Both the position numbers and the translations under genes were made by a program. From Cinnamomum chago (taxonomy: Eukaryota; Streptophyta; Magnoliopsida; Laurales; Lauraceae), in NCBI GenBank assembly GCA_038049695.1, contig CP142453.1, positions 21,518,001 to 21,582,000 of the forward strand: a stretch of DNA of 64,000 nt. The letters are read 5' to 3'. The notes beneath the pieces are model-generated. The model was not told where the DNA came from and did no database searches. It saw only the letters and a list, made by a program, of their open reading frames with translations. This document shows positions 21,601 to 33,508 of this stretch, piece after piece. Numbering within the stretch: position 1 is the first letter of the stretch; the number at the start of each line of letters is the position of its first letter.

Positions 21601-23874
21601 CTATCCACATGCACCAGGTAAACCTATGGGAGGTGGCCAACGAAAGTAGGTGCCAAACACAAAACCTCTCCAATATAAGGATTTTGTCCTCCTTTTTGGT
21701 TAGAGGATGGATGGGATATCTGCTAGCTAAAAAATTAAAGCTTCTTAAAAAGGAAATGCAAGTATGGAGAAAGGAAGTTTTTGGTAATACTGAGGTAAGA
21801 AAGAACTGCCTGTTAGCTGATATGTAGATTATAGATGTCAAAGAAGAAGATGAGATTCTCTTGGAAGATGATTGTGTTAATAGATCTTTACTCAAAAGAT
21901 CTTCGCAAGCTGATTTTTAAGAAGAGATTAAATGGAAGCAAAGATCAAGAAATAAGTGGTTAGAGGCATGTGATTGGAATTCAAAGTTTTTTATGCGATA
22001 TCTAATCGTCGTCGGCGTGTTAATCGTATAAATGCCATTTTTGCCAGAGGAAGAATGTGGGAACGTAGAGTTGATATTGACAGAGAGATTGTTCATTGTT
22101 TTCAATCAATTATATACAGGAGATATGAAGTTGAGACCAAGGAACCATTCAAAAAAAAAAAAAAAAAAAAGAAAAAAGAAAAAAAAGGAAGTTGCGACCA
22201 AGGATGGATGGGATTTCTTTTAGATAAGTCTCTAACCAGTGGCTCTAGAAGCGCGGTTTACTAAAGATGAAATCAAACAAGATGCTGTTGATCTTGGTGG
22301 TGATCATGCTCCGGGTCTGGATGGCTTTCCTATAGCATTTTCTCAACACTTTTGAGATTTACTAGAAGATGATTTCTTTGTCTTCTGTAATGAATTCCTT
22401 GATAATGGTGTCTTAACAGGTGAGTTGGGTGCTTCTTTCATTGCTTTGATTCCAAGTAAAGATGGAGCTATTTCCTGTAGGTCACAATTGGCAACCAAAT
22501 CTTTAGGAAAATCCATGTTTGGCAATTATAAATTCCTGAGAATTTGTACGAATGAAAATCTTCATTTGTTAGGATTTTTAGATCCGAGCACCCCCCATAA
22601 GATTTGAAATTCCTCACTTAAGTGGATTTGCACACCGAATCATAATTTTCTGAGCTATATGCATTGATACACACCAATATCAATGTGAAATCCTCAACTA
22701 TACAAATCCCCAGCGCGGAATCCTTGTTCCATTGGTAGTGAAGAATCATCAGATCTATGGATTCCTTGCCTGTTACTAGACTTGCTCTTAAGGATTACAG
22801 GTCTATTAGTTTGATTGGGAGTCTGTATAAAATCCCTGTAAAAGTTGTGGCTAATCGTTTATGGATGGTGCTTCGAGAAATTATTTCAAATATTCAAGGA
22901 GCTTTTGTGGATGGTCGTCAACTTTTAGACGGTGCATTGATTTCCTATGAGTGCATTGATTCAAGGAATTGACAATGTCGTCTTGGTTTAGTCTGCAAAT
23001 TAGATTTTTAAAAGGCATGTGGTTTGGAAAGAAATGACGTCAACGGATTCATAGTTGTGTCGTCGGCTCATTTTTTAATTCTGGTGAATGGCTCCTTGAA
23101 AGGAGAGAGGCCTTCGACAAGGAGATCCTTTATCTCCGATGCTCTTTGTTTTTGTGGTAGGAGCTTTAAGTATATTGATGGAGAGAGCCAATCATATGAA
23201 GCTTGTTTATGGATCTTCTGTTGGTTATGAACCACATGATGTAACTCATTTACAGTTTACAGATGATACTATTAATTTTTGAAATGCATCTTTTGCCCAA
23301 GTGTATAATTTGAAAATTATTTTGAAATGGTTTGAAGTGTTCTTGTGATTGAAAATTAATTATGAGAAATGTGAGTTTATTGGGGTGCGGATGGAAGCTA
23401 GTCAGGTTGATTTCTTTGCCAATGTTTTTGGTTGTAAAGCTGAAAAACTTCCTTGAAAGTATTTGGGTTGCCTTTATGTTTAAGGGCTTCCAAAGCGATC
23501 TTTATGTGACTGTGGTGGAGCGGGTTGAGAAAAAATTAAGCTCATGGAAAGGTAAGTATTTGTCTATGGGAGGTCTCATAACTTTGATTAAATCAGTGCT
23601 ATCTAGCATTCCGATTTACTTTCTTTCTTTCTTCAAATGTCCTATGAATGTTGTGCGGAGGATTGGAAACATTTAACGGGATTTCCTTTGGAATGATTCT
23701 ATTGAGAAAAGGAAGTGAATGATTCTATTGAGAAAAGAAAGTATCACCTAGTGAAGTGGGAGATTGTCTGTAATCCTTTGGCTCAAGGTGGTTTGGGTAT
23801 TTGGTCAATTAAGAAGGTTAATAAAGCCTTATTGAGGAAATGGTTGTGGAGGTTGGGGGGTCCAGGCAATAGTT

Positions 23875-24385
23875 TGGCGCAGCCCCGAATCTTGATTGGA
23901 AGTGCTGACCAATCTCGAAGAGATTGATCGAATCCAAAAGGATTCCAGCCCTCAAACCATAACCATAACACAGAAGATAACTCACGATATTTGAATTAAT
24001 TGAAGAAAGCATGAAAAATAACAGTAGGGCTCTTCTGTATGTATAGAGCACACTGTTTCTAATCTAATTAGGATATTGAAAATAGGAAAATACCTAATCC
24101 TACTCAAAATAGAATTTAGAAAGCAATCCTGTTAAGCAACTAAGTAATATCACTAATTTAGATAGTCTCAAATAAAGATAGGGGTCTTTGCCAAATCAGA
24201 GATCAAGTGGACCCCTTCAGATGGGTCCATCAGGGCCTGCCGGTCACAATTCTATTAAGCAACTAAGTAATATCACTAATTTAGATATTGCCTCAAATAA
24301 AGATAGGGGTCTCTGCCAAATCAGAGATCAAGTGGACCCCATCGGATGGGTTCTACGGGTCCTAGTGTTAGGTCAGGCTGCATCA
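23875..24385 (-). mobile_element. Solo LTR (family TGATGCA), inserted in the LINE
   Basis: The bounds read TGGCGCAGCCCC...GGCTGCATCA on the + strand, that is TGATGCAGCC...CA on the minus strand. The flanks TAGTT and CAGTT are a 4-of-5 target duplication. The same LTR is found at 46004-46399, 43459-43673 and 31019-31623. An internal tandem duplication of about 115 bp (units near 24123 and 24248, each with AATCAGAGATCAAGTGGACC) makes this LTR 511 bp rather than about 396. Confidence 0.88.
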
Positions 24386-25519
24386 CAGTTTGTGGAAAAA
24401 TATCCTTTCTTGCAAATATAGGTTGGATAACGGTGGTTGGTGCGTGCCTAGTCAAAATTATAATGTTTCTGGTATATAGAAGTCATTATTTTTGTTAAGA
24501 AAGAGTTTGACATGTGGATTCGTTACAGGGTTCATGATGGAAGGGTGAGGTTTTGGCATGATTAATGATGTGGGCAATCCAGTTTGCGTAGCCAGTTTCC
24601 TTTTTTGTACTCTTTGGATTTGAGGTAGCATGCTCTAGTAGCAGATTATTTTTGTTCAACGGAAAAAGGAACTGTTTTGTACTTTTCTTTTCGAGGAAAT
24701 TTGACGGATATTGAAATTGTTGATTTTGTTTGATAACTTGGTTGTCTTGATAAGTATTATTTGTCAGGTGGCAAATCTGATGTTAGGCTTTGGAAACCAG
24801 ACGTTAGAGGTCATTTTTCAGTTAAAACTTTTACAAGGTTTTGTCTCCATTCGATGTTAGAATGGAGGGTTGGCATAGCTTTTGGGTTTCCGATGTTCCA
24901 CCTAAAGTTTTAGCTTTATGCTGGGTGTCTAAGAAGAAAAAAATTCTGACTATTGATAATTTGCAAAAAAGGAATCATGTTAAAATTAATGGCTGTCCTT
25001 TATGTTTGGTAGATGAAGAATTGGTGCATGATTTGATGACCCATTGTCCTTTTGCTTATAGAGTTTGGATTGTTCTTATTAATCTCTTTGATATGAATTG
25101 GGTTATGCCAAAGACGTGGAAGTTCTTTTTCTTCAATGGCGTTTAGGTACCAACTTTGTTCGTGGTAAGATTCTATGGAAGGCAGTTCTTTATGCTACAT
25201 GTTGGAAGCTTTGGAGGGAAAGGAATAACAAATTTTTCTGCAATCAAAGTAAATCAGTAATGGAGATGACTCAATCTATTATTTGGACGGTGTCTGAATG
25301 GGTTAGTAAGCTTAAGGAGTTTTTAGGTGTTTCTCTTGATGATCTTAACAGATCTTGGGATCCTTGAAGGGATGTTGGCATGATAATGTAGTGCGAAAAG
25401 TTCTTTGGCTTAGCACCCCTGCTGGTGTCCTTAAGTGAATTTTATTGGTAGTCCTTTCCTGAAGGTGATTAGAAATTATTTTGGGCCTGTGAACTCTTTG
25501 AATGCTAATGCTATTGGAG

Positions 25520-26827
25520 CAAGGATGAAAAAATCAGCGTAGCGGCCAATAAATCAGACGTAGCGGTGGCATGCTATTTATCGACGCTCACATCCGTAGT
25601 GGCCCATAGCAGCCGATATGCACCGATACGTTGTGTATCGGCCGCTACAAGCAATTAAATGTAAAAAAACAAAAAACCTCTGTCGGCTCAGGGAGATGAA
25701 GAAAAGGAGGAATAAGGAAAAAAAAAAAAAAAAGGACAGCAGCTGCATAAACCTACCTGGAAGCAGCATGCAGCAACATGCACCAGCGGAGCAGCAGCAC
25801 GACGCAGCACCTGTGGAGCAGCGACAACATCACCTCCAGGCAGCACCATTTCCTCTTCTCTTCTTCTTCTTCTTCTTCTTCTTTTCTTCTTCTTTTCTTC
25901 TTCATTTTCTTTTCTTTCTTCCACTTTTCCTTCTCCTCTTCTCTGTCTTTCTCGAGCCTTGTTTTTTCTTTTCCCTAGAATTCTCGAGCCTTCTGTTTTG
26001 GGAAAAGAACCAGGGCACTCTTTTGGTCACTCCAAGATTTACTAAGTAGGGTAACTATGGGCCCCATGTTGGGCTCACATTATGAAAGATATAAATAAAG
26101 ATTAAATGGGACCCACAGTGGCCCACCTTATGATAGTTATAAAAAAAGATTAAATGGGCCCCTCATCATCATGTATTAAAATAGAAAAATATCATGACTT
26201 AGCCAAATAAATAAAAATTAGGGGCTTAGCCAAATTTTACTCTAATTAGAAATAGGGCTCAATCAAATTTTACTCTAACCGGAAATAGAGATATAGCGAA
26301 CTTTCACACTAATTGAAAATAAAGTCTAGTCAAATTTCACTGTAATTGAAGAAAGGCTCTAGCAAAATTTTACTCTAATAGGAAATAGGGCTCAATTGAA
26401 TATCCTTTTAATAGGAAATAGGACCCTAACCAAATTACTCTCTAATAGGAAATAGTGGCTCAACCTAGGGCCCTAATCAGATTTTTCTTTAACAGAAAAT
26501 TTTAAACTATATATATATATACATTTCAAAATACAACTAAAAAATGTGATATTCTAAGCAACAATGGTGATAATATTTTGATGACATTGTTTGATTACAA
26601 ACATGAATATATGTGAAAAAAAAAGATCATTACTACTATTTTCTATTCAGACAACGATACACGACCTCATAATGAGGGGGCCGCTACGCCATCTTATCTT
26701 AGTTTCTTTTGCAATTTTTTTTTCTTTCATTTTCCAATATTCTGGATTTTCTGAAAAATTCAGATTTTTTGATGATTTTTTTAAATCGCACTGCTACGTA
26801 GTGCCGCTACTGCTATTTTCATCCTTG
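25520..26827. mobile_element. Non-autonomous TIR element (hAT-like), 1308 bp, nested in the LINE
   Basis: The left end CAAGGATGAAAAAATCAGCG pairs with the right end, which reads CAAGGATGAAAATAGCAGTA from the other strand. The flanks are TATTGGAG and AACTGGAG (6 of 8). Removing the element plus one flank copy rejoins the LINE reading frame. The interior has GTAGCGGCC-type subterminal motifs, a TCT-rich low-complexity block (about 25855-25980) and a tandem series of GGAAATAGGGCTCAA-like units (about 26215-26470). The long frame at 25618-26049 is low-complexity and not a gene. Confidence 0.75.
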
Positions 26828-27205
26828 AACTGGAGTCTATGCTCTGTTGTTTGGTTGTCATGAGTTGCTTAGTTTGGGTGGTTACAATGCAAATCTTGAA
26901 GGTGACTCTTTTTCAGCTATTCGGTGGGGCTTTGGAAAGCCTTCTCATCCTTGGAGATTAGATTTGGTGGAGGAAGTGCAGGATATTGCTGAACAGCTTG
27001 GAGCCTCATTTCATCACGTTCATAGGGAGGCAAATGTCATGGCAGATGCTCTTGCTAAGGAGGGAGTTTTATGCTCTTCTATTCTTTTTGATGTCTAGTG
27101 TTTTCCTTTCCTTTATTTCGTTTGAGCTTCGGCTAGGCTTAAGTGGTTTCTCCGTTCTGTCATCTTTGTTGTTCTTTTCTGATGAAATAAAATTTACCAT
27201 TATAT

Positions 27206-28034
27206 AACCTCCTAGAGAAGCCAAACCTCAAAATGAAATTCAAAGCTAAACTCCTACAACAAAATCAAAGAGAGAAGAAACTAAGCTAGCAGACACCCTC
27301 TAGAAATCAAATGGGTTGGAACCCTAGAGATTCAAGGGAAAAGCTTACCAAAGTTAGATAAAATGGAAGAGAGCAAGGAAGAAGATGATGGCATTTGCTT
27401 GAGGAAGCTTGGAGGTCAAGAATGGTGGCTTGGAGAGCTTGAATCCATCAATAGTAGCGAGGAAGTGAGAGGAGAGGAGAGGAGGAGAGAAAGAGGGAAA
27501 GGAAGAAGGAAAAAAATGAAAGAAGCGAAGTGAAATGGCAAAGGATCGGTCCTATTATGTTTAGGGTGAGTGGTGATCATCTCATGCATCTTTAAAACAG
27601 GCCTTGGGCCACTTAAGCTTGGAAATTGGAATGATGGGAAACAAAGGGCTTTGGAGCATCAGATCAAAATTGAAATGCATCATTAACGAAAATGTGGGAA
27701 ATGATGAAATCTACCTAATGCACCCAAAATCACTGAAAATTTTGGGCTGTGTCTAGCCCTTAAGAAATTGTTTCGGACCGTATCTTACTGTTATAGGCTG
27801 TAAATGTTTCACTGGATCTGGCATAGATATAATGTGTTAGGGCTAGGGGTGAACAGGCGCTGGTATCATGGCATGGCCCATCTGCAACCCTAACTTTGGA
27901 AGATCAAGAGGGTGATTCTAACTCTTTAACCTGGCCTGCAAGTAAGTGACTCTGGAATATTTCTTTGTGACCACATGCATTTAACAGTTTAAACACAAAG
28001 GTTAGTGATGAAAGTGGTTGATATAAAGGGCCTC
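27206..28034. other. Unassigned repeat-like DNA
   Basis: The first half is purine-rich and resembles retrotransposon LTR or leader sequence. I see no bounded element and no gene. Confidence 0.35.
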
Positions 28035-28254
28035 ACCATGAAAGTTTTTCAATTGCAACATCTTAACCTCATACAAGCTATAGAAATGAAAGTTTTTCAA
28101 TTGCAACATCTTAACCTCATACAAGCTATAGAAATGTGGAACCGGGGGGGGGGGGGGGGGGGGGCGCGCTCACCATGAAAGTTTTTCAATTGCAACATCC
28201 TAACCTCATACAAGCTATAGAAATGTGGAACCGGGGGGGGGGGGGCGGGGGGGG
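28035..28254. repeat. Three 50-bp direct repeats with long G runs
   Basis: The unit beginning ATGAAAGTTTTTCAATTGCA occurs at 28035-28085, 28086-28135 and 28171-28226. The second and third units end in GTGGAACC followed by a G run: about 21 G at 28144-28164, and 13 plus 8 G at 28233-28254. These runs could form G-quadruplexes, and their length may be unstable or mis-assembled. Confidence 0.8.
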
Positions 28255-31018
28255 TGGCGTGGTTTGGGGTAGTGTTTCTTCAGTTTCTTCCATAAGGGTG
28301 AGTATTGGCATTTTTTTTAAAAGAAGGTTTGTCTTCTCAAATTAATACTTCAGATCAATATACCATGACCCCTTGTGTTTCAGGTCAGGATCCGATAATT
28401 CCTTTATAAATGATACTGTAGTTTTCATGCAGACTATAAACAAAAAATTGGCGTGAGAATGGATAGCTAGTACCTAGTATCTTAGCATCTAGGTGAAAAT
28501 CCCTTCTTTCATAATTTATTGTGATTTAGAAAAAAGAAGAGCAGATAGAAAGGAAACTAAATCATAGACCCCCACGTATGGTTGTCAATGCACATCATTT
28601 TTACCCTTTTTTTTTCCAAAGAGAATATTGACAAAGTAATAGGCATAAGTTGGGTTGGAAACAAAAATTTGCTTCTAATTTCTAACCTCTCCTTTTTGCT
28701 CCTTTTTTTTTGGCAGTCTATATTGTATCTTTCTGACAAATATAAATGTGCATCTCTCACTCCTCAGTCCTCAGCAATGGCAGGTATGGTTATATTGTTG
28801 CATAAACCTTTCTACTGTGCATCTTTAATCTATTTCCAATATAATGGTCAAATGAGATGCAATTCAGAAAATGGAGTAAGGTTTTCTTTTAATTTTTTAA
28901 TAACAATTCTATGTAACTTGTGTAGTGCTATTTTTTGCCCTATAGACTGTTTATTTCATGTTTTGGGGAAAAAGTCTAGGAATTTATGCATACACATTAA
29001 GTGGAGTTATTTTATGAGGTGGGAAGCATGGTTGGAAATGGTTGTCACGAAAAGCGTTGCAGTTGGCCTTAAAAACCGAAATGTTGTTGCAGTTTGCAAC
29101 TACTGTGGCTCTTTGCACGTGTGTTTTCATATTTTACTAAACTAATGTAGAAAAATATCCAAAAAAATCCCAAAATATTCGAAAAATGCTAGAATCCTAT
29201 ATTTCATATTTTTAATAGGCGCATATAAAGTAATATATCTATTCCTCAAGTCATATAGGTCCTATATGATTGCATCAATGTATTTTTGAAACTTCTTAGT
29301 TTGATACTTTTTAGTGATTCTACTGCATATTGGAATAGACCATTAAAGTGCAATCTGATTTTTCAATAATTTGGATATTGGACCATGGGCCCTTCTAGTA
29401 CAAACAGATAGCACAACTAAATAACTTGAGTTGATATCATCTTCATGCTCCATCTGTGCGGGGCCCACATAGATGCATGACAATCAAGGAGATGAGGAGA
29501 TTGAAAGTCTTATCGTGGATTAAGATTAGTCAAAAATTAATCTTACTAGATTGTAATGAATCACGATTTAAGGGTATTAATTTTAAACATGCATCAGGGC
29601 CCACTTATGGTTGATCAAAACTCTCATGCATTCCAATCTTCTCTAGAATAGGCACTCACTAATTTGACAATGATCTGACCTGTATTAATCATTGGATTAA
29701 ATTACGATAATAGCATTTAGAAATCATTAAATTTTAAGGGCTCAGAATTAAGGTCGGCATTTCTTACCGGTTTGTTAAAAAAATAAAAAAAACTACGAGC
29801 TCACTCAACCCAAAGTCCATGTAATGCTTTCGATCTCGTTCTCGTCAAAACAACATTGATTCGTAGTTTTAGCACAAAATCCAGTTTAATTAAGGTGGAA
29901 AGGTGGCTTTAGTAGTTGGGAGGAGTTAGGAGGAGGTGGTTTTCTCCTATCCATCTTGTTCTATCACGATGATTGGGTGGAATCCACTTCTGAAAGGATT
30001 TTTCAAGTTGTATTTTGATGGCAGTGTAGACAAGAGGTGGCAAACACTAACCTGACCTGACCCATATCCGACCTTCATATGACCTGTATAACCTGACCCG
30101 TATTTAAAACGAGTCGGCCACGGGTCAAGTAAACTTAACCTGCATCAATACGGATCTGGTTAGGGTTGACCCACTCACCCGCTTAACCTGTGTGAACCCT
30201 GTATATTTTCTTCTTTTTTCCTACTTATATTTAACCTGATCAGTAAGAAAGGAAATCCTGGCCTACATAAAAATGGGTTGGGTTAGGGTTGACCCGCATA
30301 GCCCCTTTTTACTGTGTATATTTTCTTCTTTCTTCCTCCTTATTTCTAACCTGATCAGCAAGAAAGGAAATCTTCGACTGCTACTACTATTCTTTCTTCC
30401 CCAATCCCTTTTAAGCCCCTCTAGGACCTTTGTAACAAGCAAGCTCAGCTCCTTGGCATCCTTGTCATTTCTCTTGCCAGCAAAACACACAAGAACCGCT
30501 ATGTGCATATGACTGATATTCTAATACACTTCCATTTCACTCGTGAAGTTTCTTGTTCAAAGATGTTCTTTGATCCATGTCAAGATACACCTATTATAGT
30601 TTCCAGCCCTTGCTTGTAAACATAACTCAACCTTCTACAGAAACTGTAGGTTTGTATCTCATCTCTTGTAGTTGTAGTACATACCCATTGAAACACCCCT
30701 CCAAACACACACAGACTTGGTTGCAAAGAAAATGCCAGGACAGTCAGAGATTGAGGCAGGTGTCTATCGTCCTTCTAATGGCACTTATGCAGGAAGGAAA
30801 ACACGTGGCTAATGTACTCAAGTGCCATCGATCAGAGGGAGTGAAAAAAAGCCTGTGAACTGTTGGTTAATGGCCCCTACACTCTTGTGTCACTTGATGG
30901 CTGGGTGAATCAATTGGGAATCTAAGGTGAGGCCCATGTTTTGTAAATCAAAATGGTTCAACATGAATGTACTACCTTTCTATTGGATGTAGCTAAATTT
31001 TAAATTAATATGGGTTGG
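28255..31018. other. Unassigned intergenic DNA
   Basis: The longest frame (28582-29145, 187 codons counted from an in-frame start) matches no family I know and has a biased Phe/Leu/Ser composition. A stretch at 28717-28783 has good acceptor and donor signals and an open frame but no recognised product. Two diverged direct repeats of about 80 bp lie at 30180-30255 and 30300-30375, both containing AACCTGATCAGYAAGAAAGG. Confidence 0.35.
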
Positions 31019-31623
31019 TGATGCAAGCCAACCCAAGATCCCGCCCAGATCACAGGCCCGTAAGATTGATGGGTCACACCTGATTGATGATCTACCCAAG
31101 ATTAGAGATCCCTATCCCTTAATTAGATAGTCTCTAAATTAGTAAATGTCTTTCCTAATTTCTATGTCATGTTTGATTAGGATTGGTTTATTTCTTATTT
31201 TATTTTTAGAATGTCTTCATTGCTAAGAAACAATCCTACTCTAACCCCGAGGGGTGGCTCAATTGGCCTAGGTCCATGGTTTGCTCTCGGAGGTTGAGGG
31301 TTCAAAAATGCACTACCACATTAGTGCCGCAGGGGATTTACCCGGCTCCCCCTCGGCCCGTAAAGATTAACTTAGCCCAAAGGGCTGTGACACCCTCTGT
31401 TATAAAAAAAAAAAAAAAAAAATCGTACTCTACATATAGTTAATTCCCCATTGTAGTTAGTCATGCTTAATCAATTAATCAAGAAGAGTTTCGTTCAATA
31501 TAGTGTTCCCTTTTGCTGGGGCCTGGGAGCTTGTTCTAGTTTTCAGAATCCATCCTTGGATTCAATCAATCCTTTGGGAGATTGATCTAGTTCGATCCTT
31601 ACCGAGGTTCTGGGGTTGCGCTA
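31019..31623 (+). mobile_element. Solo LTR (family TGATGCA), TSD GTTGG, with nested SINE
   Basis: It begins TGATGCAAGCC and ends GGTTGCGCTA. The exact 5-bp flank GTTGG occurs at 31014-31018 and 31624-31628. The interior matches the other LTRs of the family (AATCAATCCTTTGGGAGATTGATC motif at about 31565). Without the SINE and its duplicated site the LTR is about 416 bp. Confidence 0.88.
31244..31422 (+). mobile_element. tRNA-derived SINE, ~179 bp, poly(A) tail
   Basis: There is an A-box TGGCTCAATTGG near 31254 and a B-box-like GGGTTCAAAA at about 31298. The body contains TAGTGCCGCAGGGGATTTACC-type sequence and AGCCCAAAGG, with an 18-A tail. The target duplication is TCCTACTCTA (31234-31243) and TCGTACTCTA (31423-31432), 9 of 10. 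It sits inside the solo LTR, so it is the younger insertion. It shares body motifs with the SINE at 7560-7838. Confidence 0.85.
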
Positions 31624-32031
31624 GTTGGTCCCACCTTGATTAAGAAGTATTATATAAAACACAATAAATATTATGAGGGAAAATAAAAAAAAGAAAAAAG
31701 GAGGAAAAACGGTCCGGTTGGTGTCACCATTCACCTTTGCCGCTGCAGATGACTACTCGCCTCTGCCGCTGCCAACGACCACTGTCTTCCCCTTCTCTCC
31801 TCTCTCTCTCTCTCTCACCGCTCGAGAAGCGGCATAAATGGTGAGACTCGAGAGGTAGAAATGACATTGTATGTAGTCTTCATCGTCACATAAGTGCAAA
31901 AGGGGCAAATGCCCTTTTTGAAATGAGTACTGAAATTAAATCTTCTCTAGGAACTTGGAGAGTCAAAAGGAAAGAAGGAAAATGACTTTCCCTACGATAT
32001 CGTTTATTTTTTTTTAAGGGAAAGTCTTCTT

Positions 32032-32065
32032 GTCCCTACTGGGAGCCCGGGCTCCCAGTCGGGAC
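32032..32065. repeat. 34-bp near-perfect palindrome
   Basis: Left and right 17-base arms match at 16 positions and meet at CCC|GGG with no loop. It could extrude as a cruciform or fold as an RNA hairpin. I found no flanking repeats that would mark it as a transposon end. Confidence 0.85.
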
Positions 32066-32202
32066 ATATAGCATGACTGTTTTTTTAAAGAGGTCCCTCT
32101 TACCATTTTTTGTTTATGTTTTACTTTTTCAAAATTTTTTAAACCTCATGATTTTGATAGACTAACGATGTGGAAATTTGTGTAGGTGTAATAGGACCAT
32201 AG

Positions 32203-32420
32203 CAAACTTAAATATAATTCTAAGATTTTATTATTTATTTTAATATTTTATACATTTATTATATTTTTTCTGAAAAGTTACACCCAAAAGTTTTGACGAA
32301 ATACAGAGATACAAACTTAAATATAATTCTATGATTTTATTAGTTATTTTAATATTGTATATATTTATTATATTTTTTCTGAAAAGTTACACCAAAAAGT
32401 TTTGCCGAAATACTGAGATA
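32203..32420. repeat. 109-bp tandem duplication
   Basis: Two head-to-tail units start CAAACTTAAATATAATTCTA and end near GAAATACWGAGATA, with a few substitutions between them. Confidence 0.85.
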
Positions 32421-33167
32421 CCAAAATATTTCTTTTTGGAGGCCAGACCGAAATGAAGACCGAAATGGAATTGACAACTATGCAGGACATCCCCTCATTT
32501 TTTAGAAGAAATCATTTCCTAAAAGCTTCAAACGATCTGCATGATCCCGTGTGGCTAATCCTTCTCATTTTATAAAATGAGACAGCACATGCCTACCTAG
32601 TACCTACCAGGCTACTGTGATAGAGTAAGTTTCATAGATGACAGCAAGTCTAATGTTTACGGCAGTAGGCATTGGGATTCCTGTGAAAAGGAGACTCCTT
32701 GCTTGCTTAGAGTTGTGACTTTAATGGTGGAGATTTAATTTTGAATTAATATGTTGAGATATATATCCTTTAACAATTTGGGACCTCTTTCATTCTCTCC
32801 TTGCTGATTTCTCTCACATATTTACAATTCTTCTCCTTTAGACCTGTAGACGTTCTTTCTTCTTCTGCTCTGCTCTGTTCTTTCTTTCTCTTACTTCCCC
32901 TCCCCCTCTTATGTACCCATTAGCCACCCCTAAATTTATACCCTGCTTGAGCCTTTTGTAGTATATGTTTTGCTTATTATTATGTAGTTCTAAAAAAGAA
33001 AATACTAAGAAAAGGAAAAAAGAGCCAGAATTTGGGTGAAGCAGGTCAGTTCAGGTCTACCCTCCCAACCTGCACCAAACTATGCGTTAGATGGGTCAAC
33101 CTGACCTGCCTCGCTATGGTGTGGGTTGGGAGATCACACAGCCCATTTTCAAAACGGGTTGGCTACG

Positions 33168-33508
33168 TGATGCACCGTAGACCTCATGGCCACATGTGTA
33201 GGGCCCACTTAGATTTATGATATTTTATTAACTAATTATATATCATTATTTTCTAATTTATTGTAATTAGGATAAGATTCTAGTTTCTTAGTTTTAGTGG
33301 GTTTCTTAGGGCTTAAGTTATCTTTCTTATTTATATGGCATTGTAGTGAATAATTATTCAGTTGTTGATTAATGAAATTGGGTTTTTCCATTGAGGTGCG
33401 TCTTCGTTTATCGTCTCTACGGAGATATAGTGTCTTTGGACACGTGCTTCGGCACCCATTGTGCTTTTAGCACTTCCCGCGCAAGCCCTAACCCTAGGGC
33501 CTGCATCA
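33168..33508 (+). mobile_element. 5' LTR of a degenerate Gag-protease LTR element
   Basis: It starts TGATGCACCG and ends CCTGCATCA, giving a perfect 7-bp inverted terminus TGATGCA/TGCATCA. A primer-binding-like site TGGAATAAGAGC follows at 33511, a variant of the initiator-Met site TGGTATCAGAGC. Its interior differs from the LTR at 35284, so it is either a different sub-family or one partner in a recombinant element. Confidence 0.65.

Larger units (their letters stand above)
21690..27205 (+). mobile_element. L1-type LINE, 5'-truncated, many breaks, two nested insertions
   Basis: Broken frames follow the plant L1 ORF2 order. The linker to reverse transcriptase has LAKKLKLLKKEMQVW (about 21715). 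The RT region has PGLDGFPIAF (about 22312), YRSISLIGSLYKI (about 22800), QGAFVDGRQLLDG (about 22900), GDPLSPMLFVFVV (about 23120) and LQFTDDT, the YADD-box equivalent (about 23253). Then come the thumb with SSWKGKYLSMGGLITLIKSV (about 23546-23605), a zf-RVT domain with CPLC and MTHCPFA (about 24990-25060), and RNase H with HREANVMADALAKEGV (about 27020-27068). The endonuclease domain is absent. It is interrupted by a solo LTR (23875-24385) and a TIR element (25520-26827). Removing each insertion with one flank copy restores local similarity. It ends with an A-rich tail near 27200. Confidence 0.9.
31629..33167. other. Unassigned DNA with a palindrome and a tandem duplication
   Basis: A 34-bp near-perfect palindrome lies at 32032-32065 (core CTGGGAGCCCGGGCTCCCAG). 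A 109-bp AT-rich unit is tandemly duplicated at 32203-32311 and 32312-32420. CT-rich microsatellites lie near 31797-31817. I see no gene. Confidence 0.5.

Noticed and set aside
21398..21895. 165-residue minus-strand frame
   Set aside because: Much of it is antisense to the right end of the hAT MITE (GGTCCGG repeats) and the rest overlaps the LINE start.
25618..26049. 143-residue frame with a long Phe/Ser stretch
   Set aside because: It is produced by a TCT-rich microsatellite inside a TIR element.
28582..29145. 187-residue open frame
   Set aside because: It reads as Phe/Leu-rich translated intergenic DNA, spans strong splice-like signals and matches no family I know.
31244..31310. tRNA gene
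   Set aside because: A- and B-box-like motifs are present, but no cloverleaf can be formed, and a poly(A) tail with target duplications marks it as a SINE.
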